Assembly: GCA_040544425.1 (NCBI GenBank)
Contig: JBEONO010000012.1
Location: 62,001-126,000 of the forward strand
Reading direction: 5' to 3'
DNA from: Solimicrobium sp040544425
GTDB lineage: Bacteria; Pseudomonadota; Gammaproteobacteria; Burkholderiales; Burkholderiaceae_D
DNA: 64,000 nucleotides
This document shows positions 8,544 to 21,764 of the stretch, piece after piece (within the stretch, counting starts at the first letter, position 1; each line of letters starts with the position of its first letter). The notes beneath the pieces were generated by a model. That model was given only the letters and a program-made list of their open reading frames with translations. It was not told where the DNA came from and did no database searches. Position numbers and translations under genes: made by a program.

Positions 8544-10418
8544 TTAAGCAGTTGCAGGCAAATTAGGTGCAATACCGTCACCCGAGCTTGGCTTTCTGAC
8601 AGAACCGCTGATTTTCGGTGGACGAGGATCCAAACCTTGCATGATGTCGCCGATCTGATCCGAATCAATCGTTTCCCAGTCGAGCAAGGCTTTGGTCATC
8701 GCTTCAACTTTGTCGCGATTTTCTTCGAGCAATTTACGCGAAACTGCATATTGAGTATCAAGAATATGGCGAATTTCAGCATCCACGGTTTGTTGGGTCG
8801 CTTCCGAGATAGTTTTGGAAGGACCACCAAAGTAACCTTCTTGTTGGCTGTCTTCGTACACCATCACACCCAACTTTTCAGACATACCGAAACGCGTCAC
8901 CATCGCCCGTGCCAATTTGGTAGCCCGAGAAAAGTCATTCGACGCACCAGTCGACATTTGTCCAACAAAAATCTCTTCAGCAATACGCCCGCCAAACAGA
9001 ATAGTAATCTCACCCAACATCTTATCTTTATAGCCACTGATTTGATCATGTTCCGGCAATTGCCAAGTTAAGCCAAGCGCTTGTCCACGCGGCATAATGG
9101 TGACTTTATGAACTGGATCAGCATTCGGCAGCAGGCTGGCAACAACAGCATGACCTGATTCGTGGTATGCAGTATTGCGACGCTCATCTTCGCGCATCAC
9201 CATCGATTTGCGCTCTGGACCCATGTAAATCTTGTCTTTTGCATCTTCAAAGTCCTGCATTTCGACCAGACGTTTATTGCGACGCGCCGCAAACAAGGCA
9301 GACTCATTTACCAAGTTTGCAAGATCAGCACCCGAGAATCCCGGAGTTCCACGCGCAATAATATCGGCTTTAACATCTGGCGCGATCGGAACCTTGCGCA
9401 TGTGGACATTCAATATCTGTTCACGGCCGCGAATATCAGGCAGGCCAACAGTAACTTGACGGTCAAATCGGCCAGGGCGCAACAAGGCTTTGTCGAGAAC
9501 ATCGGCACGGTTGGTTGCCGCGATGACGATTACTCCTGAGTTTGGTTCAAAGCCATCCATCTCAACCAACATCTGATTCAATGTCTGTTCGCGCTCGTCA
9601 TTACCGCCACCCATACCGGCACCACGGTGACGTCCGACCGCATCGATCTCATCAATGAAAATAATACAAGGTGCATGCTTTTTGGCGTTTTCAAACATAT
9701 CACGGACGCGTGACGCACCAACACCGACAAACATTTCCACGAAGTCGGACCCGGAAATAGTAAAGAATGGAACTTTTGCTTCGCCAGCAATGGCACGTGC
9801 AAGCAGAGTTTTACCTGTACCTGGTGGGCCTACCATCAACACACCGCGAGGAATTCTCCCACCCAGTTTCTGGAATTTCGTTGGATCCCGCAAAAATTCT
9901 ACGATCTCCTGGACTTCTTCCTTGGCTTCATCGCAGCCAGCAACATCGGCAAAATTCACGTTGTTATTGGTTTCATCAAGCATACGAGCTTTGGATTTGC
10001 CAAATGAGAACGCACCGCCTTTGCCGCCGCCCTGCATTTGTCGCATGAAGAATATCCAGATACCGATAAACACCAGCATCGGTCCCCAGGACATCAGCAA
10101 CTGAACCAATAATGATGGCTCTTCGGCCTGCTTCACATCAAACTTGACGCCATTGCTGACCAGATCGCCAATCAAACCACGGTCCAGGTAGGTTCCGGTA
10201 GTTTTGATTTTGTTACCTTCTTGAGTTACGGCAGTAATATTTCTATCTTCTATCGTCACTTCTTTTAATTGTTTGGACTTGATTTGATCCAAAAAGTCGG
10301 AGTAAGCGACGTTAGTGCCGCCCGCATTGAGGTTTTTACCATCAAATTGACGAAACACCATGAACAAAACCATGGCGATAACGACCCATATGGCAGCTTT
10401 AGAAAACATATTATTCAC
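8544..10418 (-). CDS. ftsH: ATP-dependent zinc metalloprotease FtsH
   Basis: FtsH is the membrane-anchored AAA+ protease that degrades unassembled membrane proteins and regulatory substrates such as LpxC and sigma-32 in enterobacteria. The 624 residues show two N-terminal membrane segments flanking a periplasmic domain. Walker A follows (GPPGTGKTLLARA, about residue 195), then Walker B FIDEIDAVGRHRG and the second region of homology ATNRADVLDKALLRPGRFDR. The zinc site is HESGHAV, near residue 415. Initiation is at GTG (10416-10418) with a TAAGGAGT Shine-Dalgarno 5 bases upstream. The gene follows rlmE, the usual rlmE-ftsH pairing. Confidence 0.98.
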   Translation of the reverse strand: MNNMFSKAAIWVVIAMVLFMVFRQFDGKNLNAGGTNVAYSDFLDQIKSKQLKEVTIEDRNITAVTQEGNKIKTTGTYLDRGLIGDLVSNGVKFDVKQAEEPSLLVQLLMSWGPMLVFIGIWIFFMRQMQGGGKGGAFSFGKSKARMLDETNNNVNFADVAGCDEAKEEVQEIVEFLRDPTKFQKLGGRIPRGVLMVGPPGTGKTLLARAIAGEAKVPFFTISGSDFVEMFVGVGASRVRDMFENAKKHAPCIIFIDEIDAVGRHRGAGMGGGNDEREQTLNQMLVEMDGFEPNSGVIVIAATNRADVLDKALLRPGRFDRQVTVGLPDIRGREQILNVHMRKVPIAPDVKADIIARGTPGFSGADLANLVNESALFAARRNKRLVEMQDFEDAKDKIYMGPERKSMVMREDERRNTAYHESGHAVVASLLPNADPVHKVTIMPRGQALGLTWQLPEHDQISGYKDKMLGEITILFGGRIAEEIFVGQMSTGASNDFSRATKLARAMVTRFGMSEKLGVMVYEDSQQEGYFGGPSKTISEATQQTVDAEIRHILDTQYAVSRKLLEENRDKVEAMTKALLDWETIDSDQIGDIMQGLDPRPPKISGSVRKPSSGDGIAPNLPATA

Positions 10419-10603
10419 AAATACTCCTTAGACACATCAAGCGTCTTTTACGACTTCGACAATCAATACAGCAATTTATGCAGCAGCACCGATTCAGATA
10501 AATAGGAACATACAAGTATACTAGTTGCCATGTTGTGGCGGGTTAATATTTATCAAGTATCTGTTGGCATTTATCATAAATATTTCAGCAAAACCGCGAC
10601 AGA

Positions 10604-11239
10604 TCATTTTAACCCTCGTCCCAAAATAAATATTTCTGACGACTTGTCACGACTGGCCTTAGGTTTTTTTGAGGAGACAGTTTTAAATTCCTCCTTAAAG
10701 CGCGCCCACACAGTATTGTAGGCGGGCCCGTGGAAGCATTTTACCAGTAAGCTGCCACTCGGCTTTAAATGTACTTTTGCAAACTCGATTGCCAACTCAA
10801 TAATATCTTCCATTCGGGCAGCATCTGCGGTTTGAATGCCGGATAGATTTGGCGCCATGTCTGACAAAACCAGGTCGACCTTGCGTCCTACCAGCGACGA
10901 TTCAAGTTGATCAAGAATGTCCTGCTCACGAAAGTCACCCAAAATAAATTGAACATCCGCGATCGGATCCATCGGCAACATGTCCAGCGCAAAGATTTCG
11001 CCCAGTATGCCACCACCAGCTTTTCCGGCGAGTTTATTTCTGACATATTGCGACCAGCTACCTGGAGTCGCGCCCAAATCGACAATAATTTGACCCGGCT
11101 TGATCAACTTTTCAGTCTCATCAATTTCTTTCAGCTTGTACACTGCCCTGGCGCGATAGCCTTCTCGCTGAGCTAATTTCACAAAAGGATCATTTATATG
11201 ATCATGTAACCAGTTTTGGTTGAATTTATTCTTAGCCAT
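10604..11239 (-). CDS. rlmE: 23S rRNA 2'-O-ribose methyltransferase
   Basis: RlmE (FtsJ/RrmJ) methylates U2552 of 23S rRNA with S-adenosylmethionine, a late step of 50S maturation and part of the heat-shock response in E. coli. At 211 residues it fits the family. The SAM-binding motif is VDLGATPGSWSQY, near residue 50. Catalytic Asp and Lys positions are visible in LVLSDMAPNLSG and GSLLVKCFHG. It is 185 bp upstream of ftsH on the same strand and divergent from yhbY across a 38-bp gap that must contain both start regions. Confidence 0.96.
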   Translation of the reverse strand: MAKNKFNQNWLHDHINDPFVKLAQREGYRARAVYKLKEIDETEKLIKPGQIIVDLGATPGSWSQYVRNKLAGKAGGGILGEIFALDMLPMDPIADVQFILGDFREQDILDQLESSLVGRKVDLVLSDMAPNLSGIQTADAARMEDIIELAIEFAKVHLKPSGSLLVKCFHGPAYNTVWARFKEEFKTVSSKKPKASRDKSSEIFILGRGLK

Positions 11240-11277
11240 TCGCGTAAAATAGTGCCTTTAGAAGGATATATAAAAAT

Positions 11278-11754
11278 ATGATTAAACTCACTCCAGTCGA
11301 ACGTAGCGCGCTACGTTCTGAAGCCCACGATTTAAAGCCTGTCGTTTTGATCGGTGAAGCAGGGCTTTCCGAATCGGTCATGAAAGAAATTGATGCAGCT
11401 TTAAATTCCCACGGTTTAATCAAGGTCAGGGTATTTGGCGACGACCGTGAGGCACGCGTCACCATGTACGAATCAATCTGCACTGAGTTAAAAGCGGCCC
11501 CTATTCAGCACATTGGTAAACTTTTGGTGGTCTATCGCCCTAAATCCGACGAAAAAACCGAAAAAGTCTTGCGTAAGACAGGTGGTGGAATGCGCGAAGT
11601 CACCATCGTCAAGCCAAGCCCAAGTGGCACCAAACGCCCCACTGTCAGCAAAGTGATGTTAAAAGGGAATGAACGGGTTACCGCAGGAGGAAATATCAAA
11701 CGGGCCAAACCGCGGCAATCAAGTCCGAAGAAATCCGCGTTAAAAAGTTCGTAA
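11278..11754 (+). CDS. yhbY: YhbY-type CRM-domain RNA-binding protein
   Basis: YhbY proteins bind pre-50S ribosomal particles through a CRM domain. Residues 1-97 carry it: MIKLTPVERSALRSEAHDL, then VVLIGEAGLSESVMKEID, then IKVRVFGDDREAR. The family core is about 97 residues. Here a further 60 residues rich in Lys, Arg, Ser and Pro follow, ending RAKPRQSSPKKSALKSS, a disordered basic tail often seen in betaproteobacteria. An AAGGATAT sequence lies before the ATG. It is divergent from rlmE, and both act on the large ribosomal subunit. Confidence 0.92.
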   Translation: MIKLTPVERSALRSEAHDLKPVVLIGEAGLSESVMKEIDAALNSHGLIKVRVFGDDREARVTMYESICTELKAAPIQHIGKLLVVYRPKSDEKTEKVLRKTGGGMREVTIVKPSPSGTKRPTVSKVMLKGNERVTAGGNIKRAKPRQSSPKKSALKSS

Positions 11755-11765
11755 TTTATAAAAGC

Positions 11766-11790
11766 GAAGCTGCAAAATTCATGCAGCTTC
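11766..11790. terminator. Hairpin between convergent yhbY and DUF4149 genes
   Basis: A 9-bp perfect inverted repeat (11766-11774 with 11782-11790, GAAGCTGCA/TGCAGCTTC) with a 7-base loop lies between the stop codons of the converging genes. On the minus strand it is followed by CGCTTTTAT, a short U-run. It could end transcription in both directions, more convincingly for the minus strand. Confidence 0.55.
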
Positions 11791-12226
11791 ACCCAGCTTC
11801 CGGTTTAAATAATCCACTTAGTACCAGCATAGCACCGAGTATACTTTGCATCAGATATATCCCGCTCGATATGCCGTGCAAGACGCCAAATTGCCATTTC
11901 ACGTCTGGATTACTCAAACCCAGTGCCTTCAAATCGGTCATATACGGGTGCAAGGCAAAATAACCAAGCATCGTACACAACAGCATACCCAGGACCAAAC
12001 GCGGCAATTGCCTGTGCTGACGCACCGAAATACCGGTTAATAGCACGCCACAAAATACCGAAAACCAGGCCTCAACCATAAACAACTGGCCGGCAATTGT
12101 TCCTGCCAGCGCACTATCGGCCAAAGTTTTGAACAGGGTCGGAGCAACTAAATAACCGATGGTCCAGATACTGCCGACCCAGGCAGTAGTAATCAAAAGT
12201 CTGGCGCGGTTCCAGGCAGTATTCAT
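11789..12226 (-). CDS. DUF4149-type integral membrane protein
   Basis: This 145-residue hydrophobic protein has about four predicted membrane segments, at roughly residues 8-30, 45-68, 75-95 and 118-138. The opening RLLITTAWVGSIWTIGYLVAPTLF-like sequence and the distribution of segments match the DUF4149 family of unknown function. Its position 7 bp downstream of greA is one I recall for other Burkholderiales, suggesting co-transcription with greA. No catalytic residues are evident and no function can be assigned. Confidence 0.8.
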   Translation of the reverse strand: MNTAWNRARLLITTAWVGSIWTIGYLVAPTLFKTLADSALAGTIAGQLFMVEAWFSVFCGVLLTGISVRQHRQLPRLVLGMLLCTMLGYFALHPYMTDLKALGLSNPDVKWQFGVLHGISSGIYLMQSILGAMLVLSGLFKPEAG

Positions 12227-12232
12227 TCCAGA

Positions 12233-12709
12233 TTACACGTAGCGAACATCAATCACTTCGTATTCACGAACTCCCGCAGGTGCCTGCACAGCAACGATAT
12301 CGCCGGAATATTTGCCGATCAGAGCACGGGCTATCGGTGAGGTAATTGACACTTTATTTTCCTTTAAATCCGCCTCGTCTTCACCAACGATCTGGTAGGT
12401 AACTTTTTCGCCAGTTTCCAGATCATCCAAGTCAACCGTTGATGCGAACACGATGCGACCTTCGGCATCCAATGTAGCCGGATCGATAATTTGTGCCGAA
12501 CTTAATTTACCTTCCAGATCTGCTATGCGACCTTCGATAAAACTTTGACGCTCTTTCGCTGCGTCATATTCAGCATTTTCTGACAGATCGCCATGGGAAC
12601 GAGCCTCAGAAATGGCAGCAATCACGTCATGTCTTTCGCGCGTTTTCAGGCGGTGCAATTCTTGCTTTAACAAATCTGCGCCGAATTTGGTTAGTGGAAC
12701 TGTACTCAT
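12233..12709 (-). CDS. greA: Transcription elongation factor GreA
   Basis: GreA inserts a coiled coil into the secondary channel of RNA polymerase and triggers cleavage of backtracked RNA. The 158 residues have the standard layout. An N-terminal coiled coil has the acidic tip in SHGDLSENAEYDAAKERQ (about residues 36-53), and a C-terminal FKBP-like domain ends with PAGVREYEVIDVRYV. It lies downstream of carB on the same strand, a frequent neighbour in proteobacteria, and just upstream of the DUF4149 gene. Confidence 0.96.
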   Translation of the reverse strand: MSTVPLTKFGADLLKQELHRLKTRERHDVIAAISEARSHGDLSENAEYDAAKERQSFIEGRIADLEGKLSSAQIIDPATLDAEGRIVFASTVDLDDLETGEKVTYQIVGEDEADLKENKVSITSPIARALIGKYSGDIVAVQAPAGVREYEVIDVRYV

Positions 12710-12727
12710 TTTATTTCTTCAAGTGAA

Positions 12728-12789
12728 AACCACAGAGCCTACTTAAAAAGCACAATAACTAAAGTGCCAAATAAATAAGCTCTGTGGTT
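12728..12789. repeat. Inverted repeat between carB and greA
   Basis: An 11-bp perfect inverted repeat, AACCACAGAGC at 12728-12738 and GCTCTGTGGTT at 12779-12789, encloses a 40-base AT-rich spacer. It lies just upstream of greA and past the carB stop. The long loop is unusual for a terminator. It could be a long hairpin in the mRNA or a remnant of a small inserted repeat. Confidence 0.45.
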
Positions 12790-12820
12790 AGGGTAAAAAA
12801 GTAATATAACTGACAAGCGC

Positions 12821-16031
<3,211 letters not shown>

Positions 16032-16039
<8 letters not shown>

Positions 16040-17279
16040 TGTTATTTTTCTCCGTATTCATCATCGCGATAAAGCGATCGAACAATGGGGCAATATCGTG
16101 GGGACCAGGCGATGCTTCCGGATGTCCCTGAAAACAGAACGCTGGTTTGTCAGTGCGCTCAAAGCCTTGCAGCGAGCCATCAAACAGGGAAATATGAGTG
16201 ACTTTACAGTTCGCTGGCAAGGTGGATTCATCCACTGCAAAACCATGGTTTTGCGAAGTAATGAACACTTCTTTGGTGGCCACATCCTGCACCGGATGAT
16301 TGGCACCATGGTGGCCAAATTTCATCTTCAGGGTTTTCGCGCCGGATGCCAGTGCCATGATTTGATGGCCGAGGCAAATCCCGAAAGTGGGAATGCCGCG
16401 CTCGATAAATTCTTTGGTCGCTTCAATCGCGTAAGTGCATGGTTCAGGATCGCCAGGACCATTCGACAAAAATACGCCGTCTGGTTTAAGCGCCAGCACT
16501 TCTTCAGCAGTAGATTGGGCAGGCAACACGGTCACGCGGCAACCACGCTGCGCCAGCATGCGCAGAATATTGCGCTTGACACCAAAGTCCAGTGCCACGA
16601 CATGGTAGCGCGGTGTAATTTGCGTCCCGTAACCAGCACCAAGAACCCATTCTGTTTCGCGCCACTCGTACGATTTTTCAGTCGAGACAACCTTGGCTAA
16701 ATCCATGCCCGCCAGGCCGTTGAATGACTGCGCCAGTTGTAGCGCTTTTCGCTCATCATTGCCAATCAGGATGGCACCACACTGGGCTCCCTTTTCGCGC
16801 AAAATACGTGTCAACTTGCGCGTATCAATACCGGCAATCGCCACAATATTTTGCGACTTGAGATAGTCGGACAGATTTTGCTCGGAACGGAAATTGGAAA
16901 CCAGCAGTGGTAAATCTTTAATGATCAGACCAGCCACCTGGCACTTATCAGATTCATTGTCTTCTGAATTGATACCGGTATTGCCGATATGCGGATAGGT
17001 CAAGGTGACGATCTGCTGACAATAACTGGGATCAGTGAGAATTTCCTGATAACCGGTCATGGCAGTATTGAAAACAACTTCGCCGATGGTATGGCCGGTG
17101 GCACCGATCGAATAACCATGAAACAGTGTGCCATCGGCAAGTGCAAGAATGGCTGGAGATTCCAGACCAAAACTGAGTGAATGCGGTAAGGACTGCGGAA
17201 ATGGCAGCAAGGGCAACTCCTGATTTGTTACCGCCGACGCGACCTGTCCGCTCGAGTAGCACAAGGCAGAGCGTGCCAT
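16032..17279 (-). CDS. carA: Carbamoyl-phosphate synthase small (glutaminase) subunit
   Basis: CarA hydrolyses glutamine and channels ammonia to CarB. The class I amidotransferase domain is clear: nucleophile cysteine in TFGICLGHQIMALA, the oxyanion strand around FLSNGPGDPEPC, and the catalytic His-Glu pair in FQGHPEASPGPHD. The open frame gives 415 residues. Family members usually start close to the PAILALADGTLFHG segment, about 36 residues in, so the true start may be an internal non-ATG codon between 17,180 and 17,250. It precedes carB with an 8-base overlap. Confidence 0.96.
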
Positions 17280-17480
17280 GTGTTCAGCTTGGATTAGTTG
17301 TGTGGATGGATAGTATGCGCTATGCGGCGGGATTAAGTTAGATAAACCTTGCGATTATAGTCTAAATCGACTTGCCCATCCAGCGACTTCTGCCGATTTT
17401 CGGTCTTTCCTCCGCGCCGCGCCAGAGCAATAGATAGTTGAACAACAAAATCTTGCTATAAAACCCGCCTCTTGGAGCAA

Positions 17481-18341
17481 TTAATTGGTCCGTGTAGTCT
17501 TGAGCAGTTTTTGAATCATGGCATGTGCTTTTTCTGCAGCGATGCCGGGGGATTCCATTGGGTATAGATGTCCGCCTTCGATCCATTCAAAATTCTCTCC
17601 GACCAATTGCCGAGTGTGGTGGATGCCGGCCTGACGGCACTCGACTGAAGTTGTGCCGCATATAAAGCCGATGGGAACAGGAAATGGCGCCATGGTAAAT
17701 TTACTGATTCCATGCGGCAGCGTGCGGTAGATCGATGTTTCCACATCGCGCTTAAAGCGCAATGTCACACCTTTAGGATAGGGCTCAGTACCAAAGTGAA
17801 TATAATCGCGCAGCACCCGTTCCGGCCAGATCGCAAATGTCGGTTTCACTGCAAAATGCTGAAACGCTTCTTCGGGATTTGCCCAACTCTTGCGCCGTTT
17901 TTTCGACAGTGTCGCAGGTCCGATGAAAGTGAGAAGACGCAATTTTTTTGCGACCTGCAAAACTTTGGCCCGCCACCCGGCAACCACGGGCGAGTCCAGC
18001 ATCACCACGCAGCGAACCAAATCAGGCCGCAATCTGGCGACCATCAAGCTCAGCATGCCACCCAATGAATGGCCTAACAAGATGACAGGTTTATTGTTTC
18101 CCGCTTCAATGCTGGCAATCAGCTCTTTGCATAGTTCAGGCCAGCTGTCGCTGACCGGGAAGGCCGGGTTGTGGCCATGCATTTGCAGCGCATGAATCTG
18201 ATAGTGCGGCTTGAGGTGTTCCAGAAAGGCGCTGTACGTCCCGGTCGGAAAACTGTTCCCATGAACAAAATGCAAGACCGGCAAATTGGTGTCGACAGGT
18301 GTTGCGGGGTGGTGCCAGATCGGGTGTTCAACAGATTGCAT
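17481..18341 (-). CDS. Alpha/beta-hydrolase family protein
   Basis: The 286-residue protein has the alpha/beta-hydrolase layout. An HGNSFPTGTY oxyanion segment lies near residue 29, the nucleophile elbow GHSLGGMLSL near residue 93, and a C-terminal GGHLYPMESP histidine region near residue 260. These give a probable Ser-Asp-His triad. Substrate cannot be read from the sequence; such proteins include esterases, lipases and C-C hydrolases. It stands apart from carA (200-bp gap) and comEC (137-bp gap), so it is likely a single-gene unit. Confidence 0.85.
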   Translation of the reverse strand: MQSVEHPIWHHPATPVDTNLPVLHFVHGNSFPTGTYSAFLEHLKPHYQIHALQMHGHNPAFPVSDSWPELCKELIASIEAGNNKPVILLGHSLGGMLSLMVARLRPDLVRCVVMLDSPVVAGWRAKVLQVAKKLRLLTFIGPATLSKKRRKSWANPEEAFQHFAVKPTFAIWPERVLRDYIHFGTEPYPKGVTLRFKRDVETSIYRTLPHGISKFTMAPFPVPIGFICGTTSVECRQAGIHHTRQLVGENFEWIEGGHLYPMESPGIAAEKAHAMIQKLLKTTRTN

Positions 18342-18478
18342 AGGGAATTGGTGTGAATCGTAAAGTGACAGTATTGCTTAATCGGGATGCTCGCGCAGCA
18401 TATTAACCGATATTAGACGCCCCGCTCAAATGCATTGATGCAAGGCAAATACAGATGTCATTTGGCAGCGTCAGGTAT

Positions 18479-20959
18479 TTAGTCAACATCAGGCGCTGCA
18501 TTTGGGTACCAATATCTGGCAGGAGTCTGGCGATATAGCTCAGCTTCAACAACGCTCCCAAACCGCAGCGTGATGGCGCCTGCCTGGTCATTGCGTAACC
18601 GTACAATCCCCAGATCGGCATAGCGTTGCCAGACTTCGCGCTTGGGATGTCGATAACGATTGTGATACCCAAACTGAAACAGCGCCAGCTGCGGCTTGAC
18701 TGCCTTTAAAAAATTCAGGGTCGACGATGTACCACTGCCATGATGCGGTGCCAGCAGCACCGTCGAGGGCAATTTGTCTGGAGCACCGTGCACCAGCTCG
18801 TCTTCCTGAACGGCTTCTATATCCCCTGCGAGCAGGATTGAATGCGGTCCATTGCTGATTTTCAAAGTACAGGACCGGGCATTCGGTTTCCATTTATCGC
18901 TGTCGTAGACTGAAGGCGGCGGATGTAAAACCTCAAATTGCACATTATCCCAATCCCATTTTTGCCCCGTCACACATCTGAGGTGCTGACTGCGCGACGC
19001 AGCCAGCTGCACGATTGCACTGTCCGGATTCAGCGAACTGGCGACCCAATCGACGTTGACCTGCTTGAGCAGTGACATAGCCCCGCCTGAATGATCAATA
19101 TCATTGTGACTGATGATCAATCCATCCAAATGGTAAATCCCGCGTGCATTCAAATACGGATAAATCACCCTGCTTCCGGCATCCGAACCAGGCGAATATG
19201 CCGGTCCTGTGTCGTATAACAATCGATGGTGAGCCGTCTCAATCAATAAGGCCATGCCTTGACCGATATCCAATGCGGTGACGGCAATCTCGCCCTGCCT
19301 GGGGTAGGTGTGAGTGTTCAGGCATAGCGGCAACCACGCGATCAGTCCGGCAAAGCGGTACGGCCATCCCCGCGGTGCCAGGCACCAGATTGTGCCGACC
19401 AGTGCGCAGATGAACATCCAGAGTCCGGGTTGCGGAGCACGCCATACTGCCCAGCTAAAATTATTCAGGTAGGCCAGGCATTGCAGCAACAGGTCAAGAA
19501 TGGTATGAGTCAAATTGAACATCAGGTCACCGACCGCCCCTGGCATTGCGCAGGAAATTAACGAAAGCGGCGTCACCAGAAAACTCACGACTGGAATTGC
19601 GATGGCATTGGCGATCGGACCAACCAGCGACACCTGATTAAACAACAGCATCGTCAATGGAACCAGACCCACTGTAATCGCATATTGAATAGTCGAAGCC
19701 TGCCGCAAGCACCCGGCCCAACCGCGTAACGTCGACCGAGGCGCAGCGCCGCGATCCACAGTCAGATTTTCCCGGCGCCCCAGACTGACATAAAAAATAA
19801 GCGCCACTGCGCTGAACGACAGCCAGAATCCTGGCCACAGCAATGCCCACGGGTCTACCAGCAATACCAGACCCAGGGCCAACAGCAACACGTGACTGGC
19901 ACCAGCTTTTCTGTCGAAAAAAGAACTCATTGACACAACGCTGATCATAATTAGTGTGCGTTGTGCCGGCACACCAAAACCGGCCAGCGCGACGTAGATC
20001 AGTGCCGCCGCCATGGCAGCCAATGCGGCAACTTTCTGCGCTGGCATCCAAAGTGGCCATTGATAGCGGGTAAACAGTGAATGGCGCCAGAAATAAAACA
20101 CAATACCGGCAGCCAGGGCCGAGAGCATGGATATGTGTAGTCCAGAAATTGCAAACAGGTGACTCACACCCGTGCGTGCGAACAAGGTCCAGTCGTCTTG
20201 CGACACTGCGCTTTGATCGCCAATCACCAATGCCACAATAATTGGCGCACAGGATTGATCAGGCAAGGCGCGCAGAATCCGCTCGCGCAATTGACCGCGC
20301 AGACGCTCGATCATATTGTTGATAGTGAAAACAAAACCATTCAAGCGCTTAATGTCCGGTTCAGCCTGATTCGGTCCAACACGTTCGAGGCGGACACTGC
20401 CAGTGGCGCCTATGCCCTGCTCCAATAACCAGACTTCATAATCAAAACCGTGAGGATTGGCCAGTCCGTGTGGTCGGCGCAGACGAACCGTCAATCGCCA
20501 ACGTTCACCCGGCTGCAAGCTGGTTTCGACCCGCACCGGCGACGTCGTTTGGAAATTGGCGTCGTACCAGCCCAACAGGATTTTGCTGGGAAGTTGATTA
20601 ATATTGACGCCCGCAGTCAGCACGCGCTCAATGTGAAATTGAAACCGCTGTCCGTAATCGACTTTGACCGGCAGACTGGTAATCACACCCACCACCGCAA
20701 TATCCTGCCCCTCCAGCTCAGGAGCCAGTTGCTCCGCTAAGCCATGGATTGCGATCAGACCGGCCCAGCACCAACCGATAACGACGCCACTACTTAATTT
20801 GATTGCGCTGCGCACTGACAGCAGTTCTATTGTTGACGCCACCCAGATCAACAGGCAGGCCAGAAATATTAAGGTGACGAACATTAACCACGGCATCAGA
20901 CTGGCCTGCTGCTGCAACAATCCAATTCCAAATACAAAACCGGCAAGCAGGCAGCGCAT
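18479..20959 (-). CDS. comEC: DNA internalisation protein ComEC/Rec2
   Basis: ComEC/Rec2 forms the inner-membrane channel for single-stranded DNA during natural transformation. From the ATG at 20959 the protein is about 826 residues. It has an N-terminal DUF4131 region with several membrane segments, the central competence domain with VSHLFAISGLHISML, and a C-terminal metallo-beta-lactamase-like domain. That domain carries LIISHNDIDHSGGAMSL and LLAPHHGSGTSS. A longer frame runs 50 codons upstream into tatD but lacks family-like sequence. It starts 8 bp after tatD on the same strand. Confidence 0.93.
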   Translation of the reverse strand: MRCLLAGFVFGIGLLQQQASLMPWLMFVTLIFLACLLIWVASTIELLSVRSAIKLSSGVVIGWCWAGLIAIHGLAEQLAPELEGQDIAVVGVITSLPVKVDYGQRFQFHIERVLTAGVNINQLPSKILLGWYDANFQTTSPVRVETSLQPGERWRLTVRLRRPHGLANPHGFDYEVWLLEQGIGATGSVRLERVGPNQAEPDIKRLNGFVFTINNMIERLRGQLRERILRALPDQSCAPIIVALVIGDQSAVSQDDWTLFARTGVSHLFAISGLHISMLSALAAGIVFYFWRHSLFTRYQWPLWMPAQKVAALAAMAAALIYVALAGFGVPAQRTLIMISVVSMSSFFDRKAGASHVLLLALGLVLLVDPWALLWPGFWLSFSAVALIFYVSLGRRENLTVDRGAAPRSTLRGWAGCLRQASTIQYAITVGLVPLTMLLFNQVSLVGPIANAIAIPVVSFLVTPLSLISCAMPGAVGDLMFNLTHTILDLLLQCLAYLNNFSWAVWRAPQPGLWMFICALVGTIWCLAPRGWPYRFAGLIAWLPLCLNTHTYPRQGEIAVTALDIGQGMALLIETAHHRLLYDTGPAYSPGSDAGSRVIYPYLNARGIYHLDGLIISHNDIDHSGGAMSLLKQVNVDWVASSLNPDSAIVQLAASRSQHLRCVTGQKWDWDNVQFEVLHPPPSVYDSDKWKPNARSCTLKISNGPHSILLAGDIEAVQEDELVHGAPDKLPSTVLLAPHHGSGTSSTLNFLKAVKPQLALFQFGYHNRYRHPKREVWQRYADLGIVRLRNDQAGAITLRFGSVVEAELYRQTPARYWYPNAAPDVD

Positions 20960-20966
20960 GGTGGAC

Positions 20967-21755
20967 CTAGTCCGCTTTGGACAGGCGCGGCAGCACCGCG
21001 TGGGCATTGGCGCTGGTTGCGAGCGCCACATCATTGAAAGAAAGATCGCGCAACTGTGCCAGAGTTTGCGCGATGCGCGGCAACTGTTGTGGCGTATTCG
21101 GTTCGGCATCGAGCCAGCTTGGTGGAATATCCGGCGAATCGGTCTCCAACACGATCGCTGATAAAGGTAAGGATGTCGCCAGTCGGCGAATTTGCAGGGC
21201 GCGGGTATAGGTCATGGCACCGCCAAAGCCCAGTTTAAAACCCAGCTTGATCAGCATCGCGGCCTGTTGCTCACTGCCGTTAAATGCATGCGCGATTCCG
21301 CCGGGCACCGTGATTTGACGCAAGCCCTTTAATATCTGATCGACGGAGCGCCGCACATGCAATAACACGGGCAAATCAAATTGGTGGGCAATGCGTAATT
21401 GTTCGCGATAAAAATAGATTTGCCTGTCGCGCATTTCTGGCGTGCACAATTCCGGCACGAAAAAATCAAGGCCAATTTCACCGACTGCCACAAAACAGCG
21501 ATCCGCCATGGCGAGCTCAACCTGTTCGCGCAAAAAAATCAAATCGGCATCAGTCGCAGTCGGAACATAAAGAGGATGAATCCCCAGCGCGTAGCCACCG
21601 TAGATGCCCAGGCTGGCGACATCTGCAAAGTTGGCGCGGCACACTGCAGGTATCACCACAGCCTGTACGCCCTGTTGCTGCGCCTGCTGTGCCAGCTGCG
21701 CCCCTGCCCCATTGAACTCGGTGGCATCCAGATGGCAGTGCGTATCAATCAGCAT
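20967..21755 (-). CDS. tatD: TatD-family metal-dependent deoxyribonuclease
   Basis: TatD proteins are TIM-barrel hydrolases with 3'-5' DNase activity in several bacteria. The 262-residue protein has the metal ligands of the family: the opening LIDTHCHLDA, VAVGEIGLDFF near residue 95, PVLLHVRRS near residue 130, and LVLETDSPDIPP near residue 200 (seen as SAIVLETDSPDIPP). It overlaps no neighbour and lies 10 bp from the ABC ATPase gene and 8 bp from comEC. The tight spacing suggests a shared transcript. Confidence 0.93.
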   Translation of the reverse strand: MLIDTHCHLDATEFNGAGAQLAQQAQQQGVQAVVIPAVCRANFADVASLGIYGGYALGIHPLYVPTATDADLIFLREQVELAMADRCFVAVGEIGLDFFVPELCTPEMRDRQIYFYREQLRIAHQFDLPVLLHVRRSVDQILKGLRQITVPGGIAHAFNGSEQQAAMLIKLGFKLGFGGAMTYTRALQIRRLATSLPLSAIVLETDSPDIPPSWLDAEPNTPQQLPRIAQTLAQLRDLSFNDVALATSANAHAVLPRLSKAD

Positions 21756-21764
21756 GGCCGTATG

